A stretch of 64,000 nucleotides of DNA from Phycisphaerales bacterium. Lineage in GTDB: Bacteria > Planctomycetota > Phycisphaerae > UBA1845 > Fen-1342. Below, piece after piece: positions 40,130 through 52,900 of this stretch. The DNA lies in assembly GCA_016716475.1 (NCBI GenBank), contig JADJWG010000002.1, positions 372,001 to 436,000 on the forward strand, given 5' to 3'. Each line of letters begins with the position of its first letter. Within the stretch, counting starts at the first letter, position 1. The position numbers and the translations under genes were made by a program. A model generated the notes under the pieces. That model saw only the letters and a program-made list of their open reading frames with translations, searched no databases and was not told where the DNA came from.

Positions 40130-40613
40130 CGCGGTCAGAATGACCCCGCGCCCTGCTCCTCCAGGTTGAAGACGTGGTTGTACACCGCGCCGCCGCTAAC
40201 CTGTGACCAGCCCCACAACTCGATCAGGGGCTCGGAGGGGATCACGCGGCTGGACGAGGGGGACATCGACCGGGCTATGGCCCTCTTCGATTTTGCCCAG
40301 CACGCGGCAGACGTTGGGCGCGGTTCAAACTCGGCCACGCGGCGCGAGATCTTCGACGCGGTGAGTTTGAACCGTACCCTGAGCGACGCAACTCTTTGTA
40401 TCCAAAAGAGAAAGCCCTTCGACCTGCCGGCCGGAGGGCTCGTTTTGAGCAAGACTCGCGGTGACAGTAGGGCAGTTGAACTCATCGTTCGGGGAATTCG
40501 GGCGTGGGAGCTTGAGATGCGGGTTTTGCTGGTTCGTGAAACCGTGAAAGGCGCATGACGACAAAACGCCCGCGGACCGAATCGTGCATCCGGAGTCGGG
40601 CAAGCGCACATGA
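40130..40613. other. 484-bp stretch, no certain gene; possible gene scrap on the minus strand
   Basis: Open frames exist on both strands. The minus-strand frame ends at 40135 with PLIELWGWSQVSGGAVYNHV and FNLEEQGAGSF, which looks like real protein, but the remainder of that frame is serine/arginine-rich and unconvincing. It is probably the last 35 codons or so of a lost gene. The plus-strand frame 40166-40558 has mixed composition and no family. A terminator-like hairpin lies at 40413-40446. Confidence 0.4.
40413..40446. terminator. Hairpin with T tract
   Basis: AGCCCT (40413-40418) pairs with AGGGCT (40435-40440), followed by CGTTTT on the plus strand. On the minus strand the stem is followed by TTCTCTTTT, so it could stop transcription either way, including from the abortive-infection gene at 40614-41423. 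Confidence 0.45.
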
Positions 40614-41423
40614 TCAGAACGGGATATCGGAATTCTCCGAGCTTGCTGCTTCCATTGCGGGACGTTCGGCGTGATCTACCCGTTGTTCGACGGAGCGGAT
40701 GAAGTTCACGACAGCTACGACGTGGTTGAAGATCAGGAGCGATTCGTCGTAGTTGAGCATCGGGTTCGGATGCGCAAGGCTCTGGTTATTCCGAACGCGG
40801 TTGAAGGCGTCCATCGTGCTTTGGGCGTAATTCAGGATCTTCAAGGTCATGTCGGAATGAACGTGACGGCTACCCTTGAGATACTTCAGGTACTTGCCGA
40901 GCACGCTGTGCGCGGGCTCGTCGCGCGTGCCCCGAACGCCTCGCTTCTCGCACACCTGGCGCACGAGCGAAACAAAAAAAGTATGGAGCCGATCAAGCCC
41001 AGTCTCTGGCTGGTTGGAGTCGATCGCCTGTCGCACGCACCGTGTCAGCGCCGCAAACGTGGCATCGCTCGTATCGGCACCGACCTGCTCCAGCACGGGG
41101 GCGCTCTGCTTTAGCCGAACTGCGATGCGCTGGCACGCGTCCAGCAATTCCGACGAAGGCGGATCGGTGAGGGTGCGGGCATGAGTCACGAGGGCATCGA
41201 CGAGTGTACCGACCACATGATTCGGCTCGGCCCTGAAGAACGCTCGTAGGCGTTTCGCCTTCGAAGACCCCTTCCTGGAATAGTCGTCGGTGCAGATGTT
41301 CCGCGCGACGGCTTCTTGGATGAACTCCCTGAACGTCTCGTTGGAAAAGTCCAAGACGTACCCCGAGCTCATGCGAAAGGCCTGCTCGATTTGCTGCCGC
41401 TCAGAATTCGAAAGGTCTGCCAT
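40614..41423 (-). CDS. Abortive infection family protein (AbiC-terminal domain)
   Basis: 269 residues, soluble, all helical. The C-terminal region (about 200-245) has MDAFNRVRNNQSLAHPNPML followed by NYDESLLIFNHVVAVVNFIR, the signature of the abortive infection C-terminal (AbiJ/Abi_C, HEPN-like) domain; RNNxSLAH corresponds to the Rx4-6H motif of HEPN RNases. Such proteins stop phage growth by cutting RNA. It is monocistronic on the minus strand, between a possible terminator and tRNA-Pro. Confidence 0.85.
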   Translation of the reverse strand: MADLSNSERQQIEQAFRMSSGYVLDFSNETFREFIQEAVARNICTDDYSRKGSSKAKRLRAFFRAEPNHVVGTLVDALVTHARTLTDPPSSELLDACQRIAVRLKQSAPVLEQVGADTSDATFAALTRCVRQAIDSNQPETGLDRLHTFFVSLVRQVCEKRGVRGTRDEPAHSVLGKYLKYLKGSRHVHSDMTLKILNYAQSTMDAFNRVRNNQSLAHPNPMLNYDESLLIFNHVVAVVNFIRSVEQRVDHAERPAMEAASSENSDIPF

Positions 41424-41489
41424 ATCGCGGTCACGGCTCTTATGGCGGATGGTCGGCCTTTCACCTTCCCATGAATTCCGTGAAAGAAA

Positions 41490-41564
41490 TCGGAGTGACA
41501 GGATTTGAACCTGCGACCTCTGCGTCCCGAACGCAGCGCTCTAGCCAGGCTGAGCTACACTCCG
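41490..41564 (-). tRNA. tRNA-Pro (anticodon CGG)
   Basis: Minus strand: acceptor stem CGGAGTG/CACTCCG, D arm, anticodon stem CTGCG/CGCAG with loop TTCGGGA (anticodon CGG), T arm CAGG-TTCAAAT-CCTG, discriminator A, no encoded CCA. Confidence 0.95.
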
Positions 41565-41969
41565 TGCATGCCGCGCGGTCTTTGGGGACCATCGCCGAGC
41601 CAAGTATGGTAACAGACCGTTGTGGGGATGCAAGGTGATTCGAGGTCACGGTCAACGTGTTTTCTGTGCCGGGCAGTCAGAAGGGCCCGTTCTTACGTAT
41701 TCATTATGGGCCTTGGACGTATGAATCGGGTCAGGTTGCGAGTGTCCGCACGGTCGGTGCCTTGCCCACCCTGAGCCCACTCTTTCACGCGACGGTGGTG
41801 CCAAGCTGCCACCATCCATGGCGCGCGAAACCGGCAAGCTGCCGGCGCTCCCCGAGTCACGGCCGGTGCGGGTATCCGTCCTGCCCGCGCCACCCACGTT
41901 GATGTGTGGGGCAGTGGCCTGCACCCCCCAGGCCAGCAGCACACTCCTCTCGCAGCGCCGGTACCGGGG
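41565..41969. other. 405 bp without a recognisable gene
   Basis: Between tRNA-Pro and valS. No protein-like frame. A weak inverted repeat (ATTCAT at about 41699-41704, ATGAAT at about 41721-41726) is the only structure I notice. Confidence 0.45.
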
Positions 41970-44998
<3,029 letters not shown>

Positions 44999-45144
44999 AC
45001 CGGCTCCCATGGGGTCATTGCCCGGGTCAGACTCTACATCGGATGCGCGTTTTCCCGCGGACACCGCGCGTCCAACTTCCCGGCCGTGCGAAGGTCCCTA
45101 GTGTACCTTGGTTCGCACCGTCCGCCAGCCGACGCCACCGCAGC

Positions 45145-46404
45145 TCAGTTGCCGGTGCCGGCCGAGTCGTTGGTGCGCGGCGCGGCGGTGGGCTGGGTGG
45201 TCGGGGGGGGACTCACCGGCTCCACGGTGTGCTCCGCGGGGTAGGCGGCGTGGAGTGCGAGCAGTGCATAGGCGGTGGTCAGCGGCGTCAGCCCCTCCAT
45301 GTACCGATCGGCTTCGTTGATCCAACTGCCGTCGGGCTGCTGCAGGGTTGCAAGCTTGGTGACCAGTTCATGGCGCCAGGTGTGGGTGCGGCCACGGTTG
45401 TCCGTAATGGTGGGTGCGCCCCAGGCGTGCAGAGCGCGGGCGAAGACGTGATAGTAATAGAAAAGACCCTCGCGCGACTGGCGCTCGGGCATGTTAGGGT
45501 TGTAGTCGAGCGTCCAGTGCGCTTTCATCCAGTCGAGTGCGGCCCGGACGCGTGGGTCGTCATGCTCCAGACCGGCATACAGCAGACTCTTGAAAGCGGC
45601 ATAGGTCATGCTGCCGAAAGCACGATGCTCCGTACGACCAGCCACTTCGAGTGGGCCTGCGCGCGTCTCGCCCCCGGCGTGGGGGGAATAGATGAAGCCC
45701 CCCTGGGTCGAGCCGCGGGCGAATTCCTGATCATTGTACTCCCCGTGCATCTGGCACCGTTGGATGAAGATCAGGGCCTTCTGAAAAGCCGGATCATCGG
45801 GCGGCAGTCCACTGTCATGCAGGGCTTCGAGCAGCATCTGCGTGTTGGAGAGGTCGGGCCGGCCGTGGTTACCGTAACCCGCGCCGCCGTACCAGGGGTG
45901 GTCGGAGGAGTAATTTTCGCTCTCATCCCACTGCAAGTCCTTGAGATAGGTCTGGAGGCGCGTGATTGGTTCTGCGTGGCGCGCGTCCCCGAGGGCCGCG
46001 AGCATCATCAGGGCCACAGCACTCTCGTAGTTCTTGAGCAGGCCTTCCGCCGAGTACAGGCCCCCCTCCGGGCGCAGGAAACCCAGCACAAAGGTGACGC
46101 CGCGCTGTACGGCCGGGTGGTTCGGGCCGATGCGGGGGTCACGCGCGAGGGCTTGCACACTGAGTGCGGTGATTCCGGGGCCGGTACGGCTCTCCCAGCC
46201 GCCGTCGGGCTCCTGGGCAACGAGGAGGAAACGGGTGCCGCGCTCGATGAGCCGCCGGGCTTCGTCACGGTAGCGGGCATCTTCGAGATCGGCCATCGGC
46301 TGGGTGGTGGGGGCTTGCGCGACGGTTGGCGCTGTGATTGTGGCGGCGAGGCCCAGGGCGAGTATGCATGAAAGACGGCCCGGGTGCGGGAGGTTCAGGA
46401 ACAT
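45145..46404 (-). CDS. Secreted prenyltransferase/squalene-cyclase-like repeat protein
   Basis: 419 residues with a signal peptide (LSCILALGLAATITAPTVAQ). The body consists of alpha/alpha-toroid repeats: RGTRFLLVAQEPDGGWESRT, GVTFVLGFLRPEGGLYSAEG, KLATLQQPDGSWINEADRYM. QxPDGSW-type repeats are those of the squalene-hopene cyclase/prenyltransferase superfamily. Planctomycetes have many such secreted proteins; no cyclase catalytic DxDD is seen, so it is probably a binding or structural member. The C-terminus is Pro/Thr-rich. Confidence 0.8.
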   Translation of the reverse strand: MFLNLPHPGRLSCILALGLAATITAPTVAQAPTTQPMADLEDARYRDEARRLIERGTRFLLVAQEPDGGWESRTGPGITALSVQALARDPRIGPNHPAVQRGVTFVLGFLRPEGGLYSAEGLLKNYESAVALMMLAALGDARHAEPITRLQTYLKDLQWDESENYSSDHPWYGGAGYGNHGRPDLSNTQMLLEALHDSGLPPDDPAFQKALIFIQRCQMHGEYNDQEFARGSTQGGFIYSPHAGGETRAGPLEVAGRTEHRAFGSMTYAAFKSLLYAGLEHDDPRVRAALDWMKAHWTLDYNPNMPERQSREGLFYYYHVFARALHAWGAPTITDNRGRTHTWRHELVTKLATLQQPDGSWINEADRYMEGLTPLTTAYALLALHAAYPAEHTVEPVSPPPTTQPTAAPRTNDSAGTGN

Positions 46405-46498
46405 CTTTGACCTCACGGTAAGCGGGGTAAGAGTACCGGCGTGGCCGCACGGTGTGCTGAGCGGCGCCGGCGGCAGGTACACAGTGGGGAAACAGGCA

Positions 46499-46873
46499 TC
46501 AGGCGTAGCCCAGTTCGTCGAGCCGATCCTCATCCAGGCCGAAATGGTGGCCGAGTTCGTGGAGGACGGTAATCCGGATTTCCTCGACCAGCTCATTCCA
46601 AGTATCGCACATTTCGCAGAGGTTGTCGGAGAAGATCAGGATGCGGTCCGGGATCGGCGTGGGAGCAAGATCGGGGCCTTTTTCCTCGAGCGGGACACCG
46701 AGGTACAGCCCCAGCAGGTCCTCCGGAACGTCTTCCTCCCGCATCAGGCGTTCCGAGGGGCGCGAATGCACCTCGATCAACACATTTTCCAGGTAGGGCT
46801 GGAAGTCGGCCGGCACCTCGTCCAGGGCATGTTGAACAGCGCGGTCGAAATCGGCGGGGCTTACGCGTATCAT
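46499..46873 (-). CDS. Small zinc metallopeptidase (zincin-like, MPN-type)
   Basis: 124 residues ending with HELGHHFGLDEDRLDELGYA, the HExxHxxGLDExxLDELGY signature of the zinicin-like metallopeptidase family (HExxH at about residue 105). Full family length. Substrates unknown. Transcribed divergently from sppA with 89 bases between. Confidence 0.9.
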   Translation of the reverse strand: MIRVSPADFDRAVQHALDEVPADFQPYLENVLIEVHSRPSERLMREEDVPEDLLGLYLGVPLEEKGPDLAPTPIPDRILIFSDNLCEMCDTWNELVEEIRITVLHELGHHFGLDEDRLDELGYA

Positions 46874-46962
46874 TCCCGGTTTCCAAGCAATGCGCTTCGG
46901 GCGCCGGCCCGAGTCCGAGAGAGTATAGAGTACCGGCCCGGGTGTGCCAGTTGGAGTGAGCC

Positions 46963-47985
46963 ATGGTCCTGCGGTCTCGCAATCGTTCCGTGTATGGCGT
47001 AATGGGGGGGGCCGCGCTCGCCCTGCTCGTGCTCAGCACCCCCGGCTGTGGCCCTACCTCGTTCCTGATCACCCCGGTCTCGGCCCGACAGCCGTTACAG
47101 GAAGAGGTCGTGATTCGTGAAAGCTTCTGGTCCGGGTCGAAGATCGTGCTGCTCGATGTCGATGGCGTGATCCAGAGTGGCCGGCCGATGTCACTGCTGG
47201 GCACAGGCGGCGAAAACCCGGTGTCGCTGTTCGTAGAGAAGCTCGACAAGGCGGCGGCGGACGATCGTGTGAAGGCGGTGGTGTTGCGGATCAACTCGCC
47301 GGGCGGCGCGGTGACCGCGACGGATGTGATGCACGCGGAATTACAGCGTTTCCGGGAGCGGACCGGTAAGCCGGTCGTGGCGGCCCTGCAGGATGTGGCC
47401 GCGTCGGGGGGCTACTACCTCGCCTGTGCGAGTGACCGCATCTACGCGCACCCGACCACGGTGACGGGCAGCATCGGTGTGATCATGCTCTCCCCCAACT
47501 TTGCCGGGACGATGCGGAAGATCGGCATGGAGATGAACACGATCAAGAGCGGCGAGCAGAAGGATATGGGCTCGCTCTTCCGCGAGATGTCGAACGAGGA
47601 TCGGCTGATCTTCCAGGGGCTGATCGACGCGATGTACCAGCGCTTCCTCACGGTCGTGGCAGCGGGGCGGCCGAACTTGACGGAGGAGGAACTACGGCCC
47701 CTGGCGGATGGCCGTGTCTATCTCGGCGCCGCTGCGCATGAGCTGGGGCTGGTGGACGAATTGGGCACGTTGCGGGATGCCTTGCGGGCCGCGCGGGAGC
47801 TGGCCGAACTGGGTGATGCCAAGCTGCTGGTCGTGCGGTATGCACGTCCGCTGGATTACCGCCCGAACATCTACGCGCAGCAGGATCCCCCCCCCGTGCA
47901 GGTTGGGCCGGTCGGCATCGAACTGCCGGAGTGGCTCCGGGGAGGCGCGCCGCAGTTCCTGTACCTGTGGGCGCCGGGCTTCTGA
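46963..47985 (+). CDS. sppA: Signal peptide peptidase SppA-type S49 protease, lipoprotein
   Basis: 340 residues, short-form SppA. A lipobox LSTPGC puts Cys29 at the N-terminus of the mature protein. Core phrases are VVLRINSPGGAVTATDVMHA, AALQDVAASGGYYLACASDR and TGSIGVIM (nucleophile Ser170); K200 in GEQKDMGS is the expected general base. It degrades released signal peptides at the membrane. The next gene starts 24 bases downstream in the same direction. Confidence 0.92.
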   Translation: MVLRSRNRSVYGVMGGAALALLVLSTPGCGPTSFLITPVSARQPLQEEVVIRESFWSGSKIVLLDVDGVIQSGRPMSLLGTGGENPVSLFVEKLDKAAADDRVKAVVLRINSPGGAVTATDVMHAELQRFRERTGKPVVAALQDVAASGGYYLACASDRIYAHPTTVTGSIGVIMLSPNFAGTMRKIGMEMNTIKSGEQKDMGSLFREMSNEDRLIFQGLIDAMYQRFLTVVAAGRPNLTEEELRPLADGRVYLGAAAHELGLVDELGTLRDALRAARELAELGDAKLLVVRYARPLDYRPNIYAQQDPPPVQVGPVGIELPEWLRGGAPQFLYLWAPGF

Positions 47986-48009
47986 GGGTGTTGAGGGAGT
48001 ACGCACGTC

Positions 48010-48588
48010 ATGATCGTGCTGATCGATAATTACGATTCGTTCACCTACAACCTCGTGCAGCGCATTGGCGAACTGAATCTCGGGGTCGAGATGCGCGTCT
48101 ATCGGAACGACCAGATCACAACCGACCAGATCGACGCGGAAAAGCCCTCCCACATCATCATTTCTCCGGGGCCCTGCACCCCGCGCGAGGGCGGCGTCAG
48201 CAACGATGTCATCCGGCGTTTCTCCGGACGCGTGCCGCTGCTGGGGGTCTGTCTCGGACACCAGTGCATCGCCTACGCTCACGGGGCGGAGGTCGTGCGG
48301 GCACAACGGCTGATGCATGGCAAGACCAGCATGATTCGCCACGACGGAGCCGGTATTTTCCGGGGATTGGAAAACCCGTTTGAAGCCACGCGCTACCACT
48401 CGTTGATCGTTGCAAATGGCACACTCCCGCAGGAATTCGTCGTTACGGCCACCTGCGAGGACGACCCCACGGAGATCATGGCTCTACGGCACCGCACACA
48501 CCCGACGTACGGCGTGCAATTCCACCCGGAGAGCTTCCTGACGCGCGAGGGCAGCAAGCTGCTTGCGAACTTCATTCGGTTCGGGTAA
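48010..48588 (+). CDS. Anthranilate/aminodeoxychorismate synthase glutaminase subunit
   Basis: 192 residues, class I glutamine amidotransferase: MIVLIDNYDSFTYNLVQRIG, ISPGPCTPREGG, LLGVCLGHQCIAYA (nucleophile Cys) and YGVQFHPESF (catalytic His, Glu). It supplies ammonia to TrpE or PabB; TrpG and PabA cannot be told apart and many bacteria use one protein for both. The partner is not in the window. Confidence 0.92.
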   Translation: MIVLIDNYDSFTYNLVQRIGELNLGVEMRVYRNDQITTDQIDAEKPSHIIISPGPCTPREGGVSNDVIRRFSGRVPLLGVCLGHQCIAYAHGAEVVRAQRLMHGKTSMIRHDGAGIFRGLENPFEATRYHSLIVANGTLPQEFVVTATCEDDPTEIMALRHRTHPTYGVQFHPESFLTREGSKLLANFIRFG

Positions 48589-48641
48589 CCGTACGAATCG
48601 GCGTAGCCGCGGGATGCGTGCCCGCCACCGGAGGCCTCGGT

Positions 48642-49217
48642 ATGGTGCTCTACCTCCGCTTGTGGATCGTTGCTGGCGTCTCGCTGGCTGTACTGGGAGC
48701 GTGCGGCTGCAGTGACCGTCGTACCCGCGTCGGGGTGATTCCTTCGGATGAAATGCCGAACCTGCCGGAGCGGGGTTCCGCGATCGGCTTCCAGGTTGGC
48801 GTCGAGGGGGCTTCTGTGCCAACCCGTGACCTTGTGGGAAAGCGCCTGCTCGAGCCGGTTGAGCCCACACCCGAAGAACGCGCCATCCTCGGTGACACAG
48901 GGGATCCCTACGCCTTCCTGTTCTTCCCGCCCCCGCCGCAACCCGGCCCCAACGTTTGGGCGGAGACGGGCGGTGCGACGGTCTACGCCGCCGGGCGCGC
49001 GGCAGTCTACGGTGTCGGTGACACGCGACGGGTCTCCATGGCGGGCCCCTCCCAGGGAGCGGTTTACCTGGCCAGTCCCAACGGGCGTTCTGTGTCGATG
49101 GCGGGCTCGGAAGCGGGAACGATAGTTCACGTTGGGCCACAGGAGGGTGGGGCTGCGGTGGCTTCAGACCCGACCACGCACCCGCGGGTGGGCGTGGAGC
49201 GGCGTCCGCACCGATGA
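48642..49217 (+). CDS. Lipoprotein of unknown function
   Basis: 191 residues from ATG 48642 (GGAGG box at 48630). A signal peptide ends in a lipobox (AVLGACGC). The mature part is Pro/Gly-rich (FLFFPPPPQPGPNVWAETGG) and has two similar phrases (RRVSMAGPSQGAVYLASPNG and RSVSMAGSEAGTIVHVGPQE), an internal duplication. No family known to me. Confidence 0.65.
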   Translation: MVLYLRLWIVAGVSLAVLGACGCSDRRTRVGVIPSDEMPNLPERGSAIGFQVGVEGASVPTRDLVGKRLLEPVEPTPEERAILGDTGDPYAFLFFPPPPQPGPNVWAETGGATVYAAGRAAVYGVGDTRRVSMAGPSQGAVYLASPNGRSVSMAGSEAGTIVHVGPQEGGAAVASDPTTHPRVGVERRPHR

Positions 49218-49326
49218 TGGCGGGGTTGGTTCGGGGGGCCATGCGGCTATCGGTGTGCGCGCCAAGGGCATATACTCTGCGACCAGCGCGGTGAAAGGTC
49301 GCCGCCACGACGGAGAGACCGCATTC

Positions 49327-49866
49327 GTGACTCCTACCCGCGGGCCGGCCGGCATTCGCGCCGTGTGCTTCGACGTTGATGGAACGCTCACCGATGGACG
49401 GATCTGCGTGGACGATTTGGGCCGCGGAATGCGGCTCTTCGATGTCCACGACGGGTTCGCCATGGCGTGGTACCGCGACCTCGGCGGAATCCTCATCCTC
49501 TGCTCTGGCAAGACCTCGGATGCGGTTGCGGCTCGGGCACGGGAATTGCGGATCACGCACGTCGTGCAGGGCAGCCGAGACAAGGTGGCGGACCTGACAC
49601 CCGTGCTGGCTCAGCTTGGCCTTGCTTGGGATGAACTGGCGGCAATCGGCGACGATTTGCCGGAACTGCCGTTGATGCGGAAGTGTGGTTATGCGGTTGC
49701 GGTGGCGTCGGCTGCCGCGGAGGTGCGGGCCGCGGCGGATTTCGTGACCACACGTCCGGGCGGGCGTGGCGCCGTGCGCGAGGCGCTCGAGCACATCCTG
49801 CGAGCTACCGGTCAGTGGGCGCAGGTGCTGCGGCACTACGGGGTCGAAGCGGGCACGCCTTCATAA
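49327..49866 (+). CDS. kdsC: KDO 8-phosphate phosphatase (HAD family, KdsC)
   Basis: 179 residues from GTG 49327 (GGAGAG box). FDVDGTLTDG (nucleophile D16, acid D18), then LCSGKTSDAV and GDDLPELPLMRKCGYAVAVA fit the cap-less KdsC branch of HAD phosphatases. It makes KDO for LPS inner core. The next gene, an LptA/OstA-like protein, begins 53 bases later, and LpxB is 4 kb away, so the organism makes lipid A-KDO LPS. Confidence 0.88.
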   Translation: MTPTRGPAGIRAVCFDVDGTLTDGRICVDDLGRGMRLFDVHDGFAMAWYRDLGGILILCSGKTSDAVAARARELRITHVVQGSRDKVADLTPVLAQLGLAWDELAAIGDDLPELPLMRKCGYAVAVASAAAEVRAAADFVTTRPGGRGAVREALEHILRATGQWAQVLRHYGVEAGTPS

Positions 49867-49918
49867 GTGCGCGGACCAGTCTCCCCACGCGGCCGTCACA
49901 ACGGAGAGAGCAAGCGCC

Positions 49919-52900
49919 ATGGTGCGACATCTGGTACTGGGAGTTTCATCGGTAGCCGTAGTGGTGCTGTTGTACCTGGGCTACAACGCCATGTTGGGCG
50001 AGCCGCAAGTCATTCCAGATCGGCAGGACCTGGTCGCGACCTTGCCCGAAGCGGGCGGCGCGGAGGGCGAGGCCATCCAGGTGCGCGGGGCCACGATTCC
50101 CGGTGGTGGGGGCGTGGTGTACCGGCGTTTTGATCCGCGCACCGGGCGGGTGGATGAGATCCTCGAATGTGTCGACTGGCAGGCCGTGCCCGGCGAGCGT
50201 AACCAGATTCAGTTGACACGCCCCGAGTTGTCCATGCTGTTGGGGTCGGGCATGGAGGTGAAAGTGACAGCGGCCACCGGGCGAATCATCGGCGACCGCG
50301 CCGACGAGCAGATGCGCCCGCGCAACGGCGTGCTGGAGGGCGGGGTGCGGCTGGTGATCGATACGGCGCGCGGGGCCGAAAGGACGCCGGCGGCGGAGCG
50401 TCCCGACGACCTGATTACGATTACGATGGAAACGCTGCAATTCGATTTGGAGGGTGGTGACCTGCAAACCGAAGCACGGGTAGTGCTTGACAGCAAACAG
50501 GTCCGCATCGTGGGGACCGGCCTGCACCTGGTCTGGAATGAAGATGACAACCGCATCGATGCACTGACGATCCGGCAGGGGGAAGAGTTTATCCTTCGCG
50601 GGGGGGATCTGCTTGGCCTGACCGGTGGCCGCGAGCGTGCCGAAAAATCCACTCCAGGCGAGCCGGCTACCGTTCGACTTGATACGCGACGCCGTCCAGA
50701 GCGTCCCAGTACAGCGTACGTTTGCACGCTCGAAGGCGGGATCGTGGCGAAGCAGGTCCGGGGAGGAGTGGAAGTCGGCGGGCTCGACGCGGAACGGCTG
50801 GAGATTCTGTTCGACGTGGGCTCCGGGCCCGATCGTCTGCTCGGCCGTGACGAAGCTACGCCCGGACTGGGTATGCCGCACAGCACGACGGCGCAAGCGC
50901 CTACCACACTGCCGGTCGCGACGCCGGCGGAGAGCGAACCAGGCGCGCCGGCTGCTCCGCTCGCGGCGCGCACCGAGCAGCAGGAGCTGGTGCTCAAGTG
51001 GTCCGGGCCACTCAGGATGGTGCCGATCCCGGGCCGACCGGAAGGTGGAACCATGCGGCGGCGCTTCACGGCAAGTGCGGCGCCCGGTGGCGTCGTGCGG
51101 CTCGCGCAGCGCGCCAGTTCGGCACTGTGCAGCTCAGTCACCTACCACGAGGATACGGAGCGTGTCTGGCTGCGGCCCACACCGGCGGGCCGGGTCGAAT
51201 TCACCCTGGGGGATGGTGTGACGGCCGCGGCGCAGAGTGTCTACCTGGAGCGGGCGACCGGGTTGATCAAGCTGGTCGGGGATGTGGAGTTGCGCTCTGA
51301 ACGTGGGCTTAAGGGGCAGGCGCGGACGGCGCGGATTGTGTGTGCCCTGTGGGCGGAATTGCGGCTCGTCAAGCAGGATGCCGCGGTAGCGGTGCCCGAG
51401 GATGCGGAACTGCTCGGAACGCAGCGGATCGAGTCGGCGCGATTTGTCGGTACCGTGAGCATCGAGACCGGTGGGCAGAAACTGATGTCGGACGAGCTGA
51501 CGGTCGTATTTCGCCCCGGAATGGATGGCCTCGGGTTCGAACAGGCGCTGGAATCGGCCTTCGCCTTCGGCAACGTGCACCTGGCGAGCGCGGATGGACG
51601 CCTGACATGCCTTTCCCTGGCACTGGATTTTGCCGTCAGCCCCGCGGGTGAGGTGTTTCCGACGGCGATGGACGCCTTTGGCCGCGTGCAGATAGCGCGG
51701 GGCGCGGCGCAGGTCAACGGACAGCGGGTCCTGACGACCATGGGGCCGCCGTTGCAGGGTGCCGCGCGCGGCGGCTTCGTGCTGCGCGAACTGCGTGTAC
51801 TGGGTGCGGCGGAACTGCTCGATCCCGAGAATAAGGTTGCGGCCCGCGGCGAGACACTGACAGCCACCTTCCGGGGAGAAAACGAGTTGCAGGCGGCGAC
51901 CGTGCTGGGTACGTCGACCGTGTCCGCTCTGGTGTATTCCGAACCCTATACGGTGCGCGGTGAACTGATTGCACTCGACGGCGTGGACCAGGTGCTGAGT
52001 GTCGATGGACCGTCTCGTCTGTCGTTTCGTTCCGAACGAGGTTTGCAGGGTGAGCGCCGCAGCGGTACCCAGCGGGTGGTGGTCACCGCGCAGGAATCGC
52101 TGCGCATCGATGGCCGACAAAACCTGATTCGCTTCGCGGGCGACGTGGTGGCCGTGAGTGGTGGTGAGACTCTCCGGGGGAAGACGCTGTCGCTGTTGCT
52201 GGAGGACGTCGAAGAAGCGACACCGGTTGCCACGCAACCGCAGCAGCCCCAGAATCTCAGCGAGGTGTGGCAAACGCTCGCGCGTGCGTTGGAGCGATCG
52301 CCCGGCCGCAGTGGTGACGAGCCGCTTTCCTTCACGACGGGTGACGGCCGTCGGACGCGCAAGGAACTGGTTCGGATGCGGGCGGATGCGGCAGTCGTCG
52401 AGAGTGTGACCACGGAAGCGGGCCGCCCCTTGCCGGTGATGGAGGCGAGCATTCGGGCACCACTGCTTGACCTGGACGTCGTCAACAGGGTGATCGTCAC
52501 GGAGGGGCTTACGCAGTTGCTGATGCTCGATCGGCGGGCGGGGGTCACCAGTCCGCAGGCCGGCACCACGGCACGTGAAGTGGTGGGCGTGCCCGCGGCA
52601 CTGATCAGCGACGGCCCAAGCCAGACGGCTATGCAATGCTACGGACGGATGACCTACACACTCGGGCCCGAGGGGCCGGAGCGGCGGGATACGGTGGTCT
52701 TCGAGGATCAGGTGCTGTTCGTGCATCGCACGGGTCGCGAAATGATCGAACTGGGCACCATGCTGCCGGCGGTTGTGGAGCAGCCCGAAGTGCTGGACAA
52801 GATAGACAGCCGCAGCGTGACGCTTGAGTGTGACCGGCTCGAAGTGTGGTTTCACACGCAGGAACGTGCCAACGGGGGAGTGCCGGCCGCCGGAGGGCTG

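Noticed and set aside
40166..40558. 130-codon plus-strand frame
   Set aside because: Mixed composition, contains a terminator-like hairpin, no family resemblance; kept only as part of the gene-free stretch.
45043..46371. 442-codon plus-strand frame
   Set aside because: Antisense to the squalene-cyclase-like gene, which has a signal peptide and clear QxPDGSW repeats.
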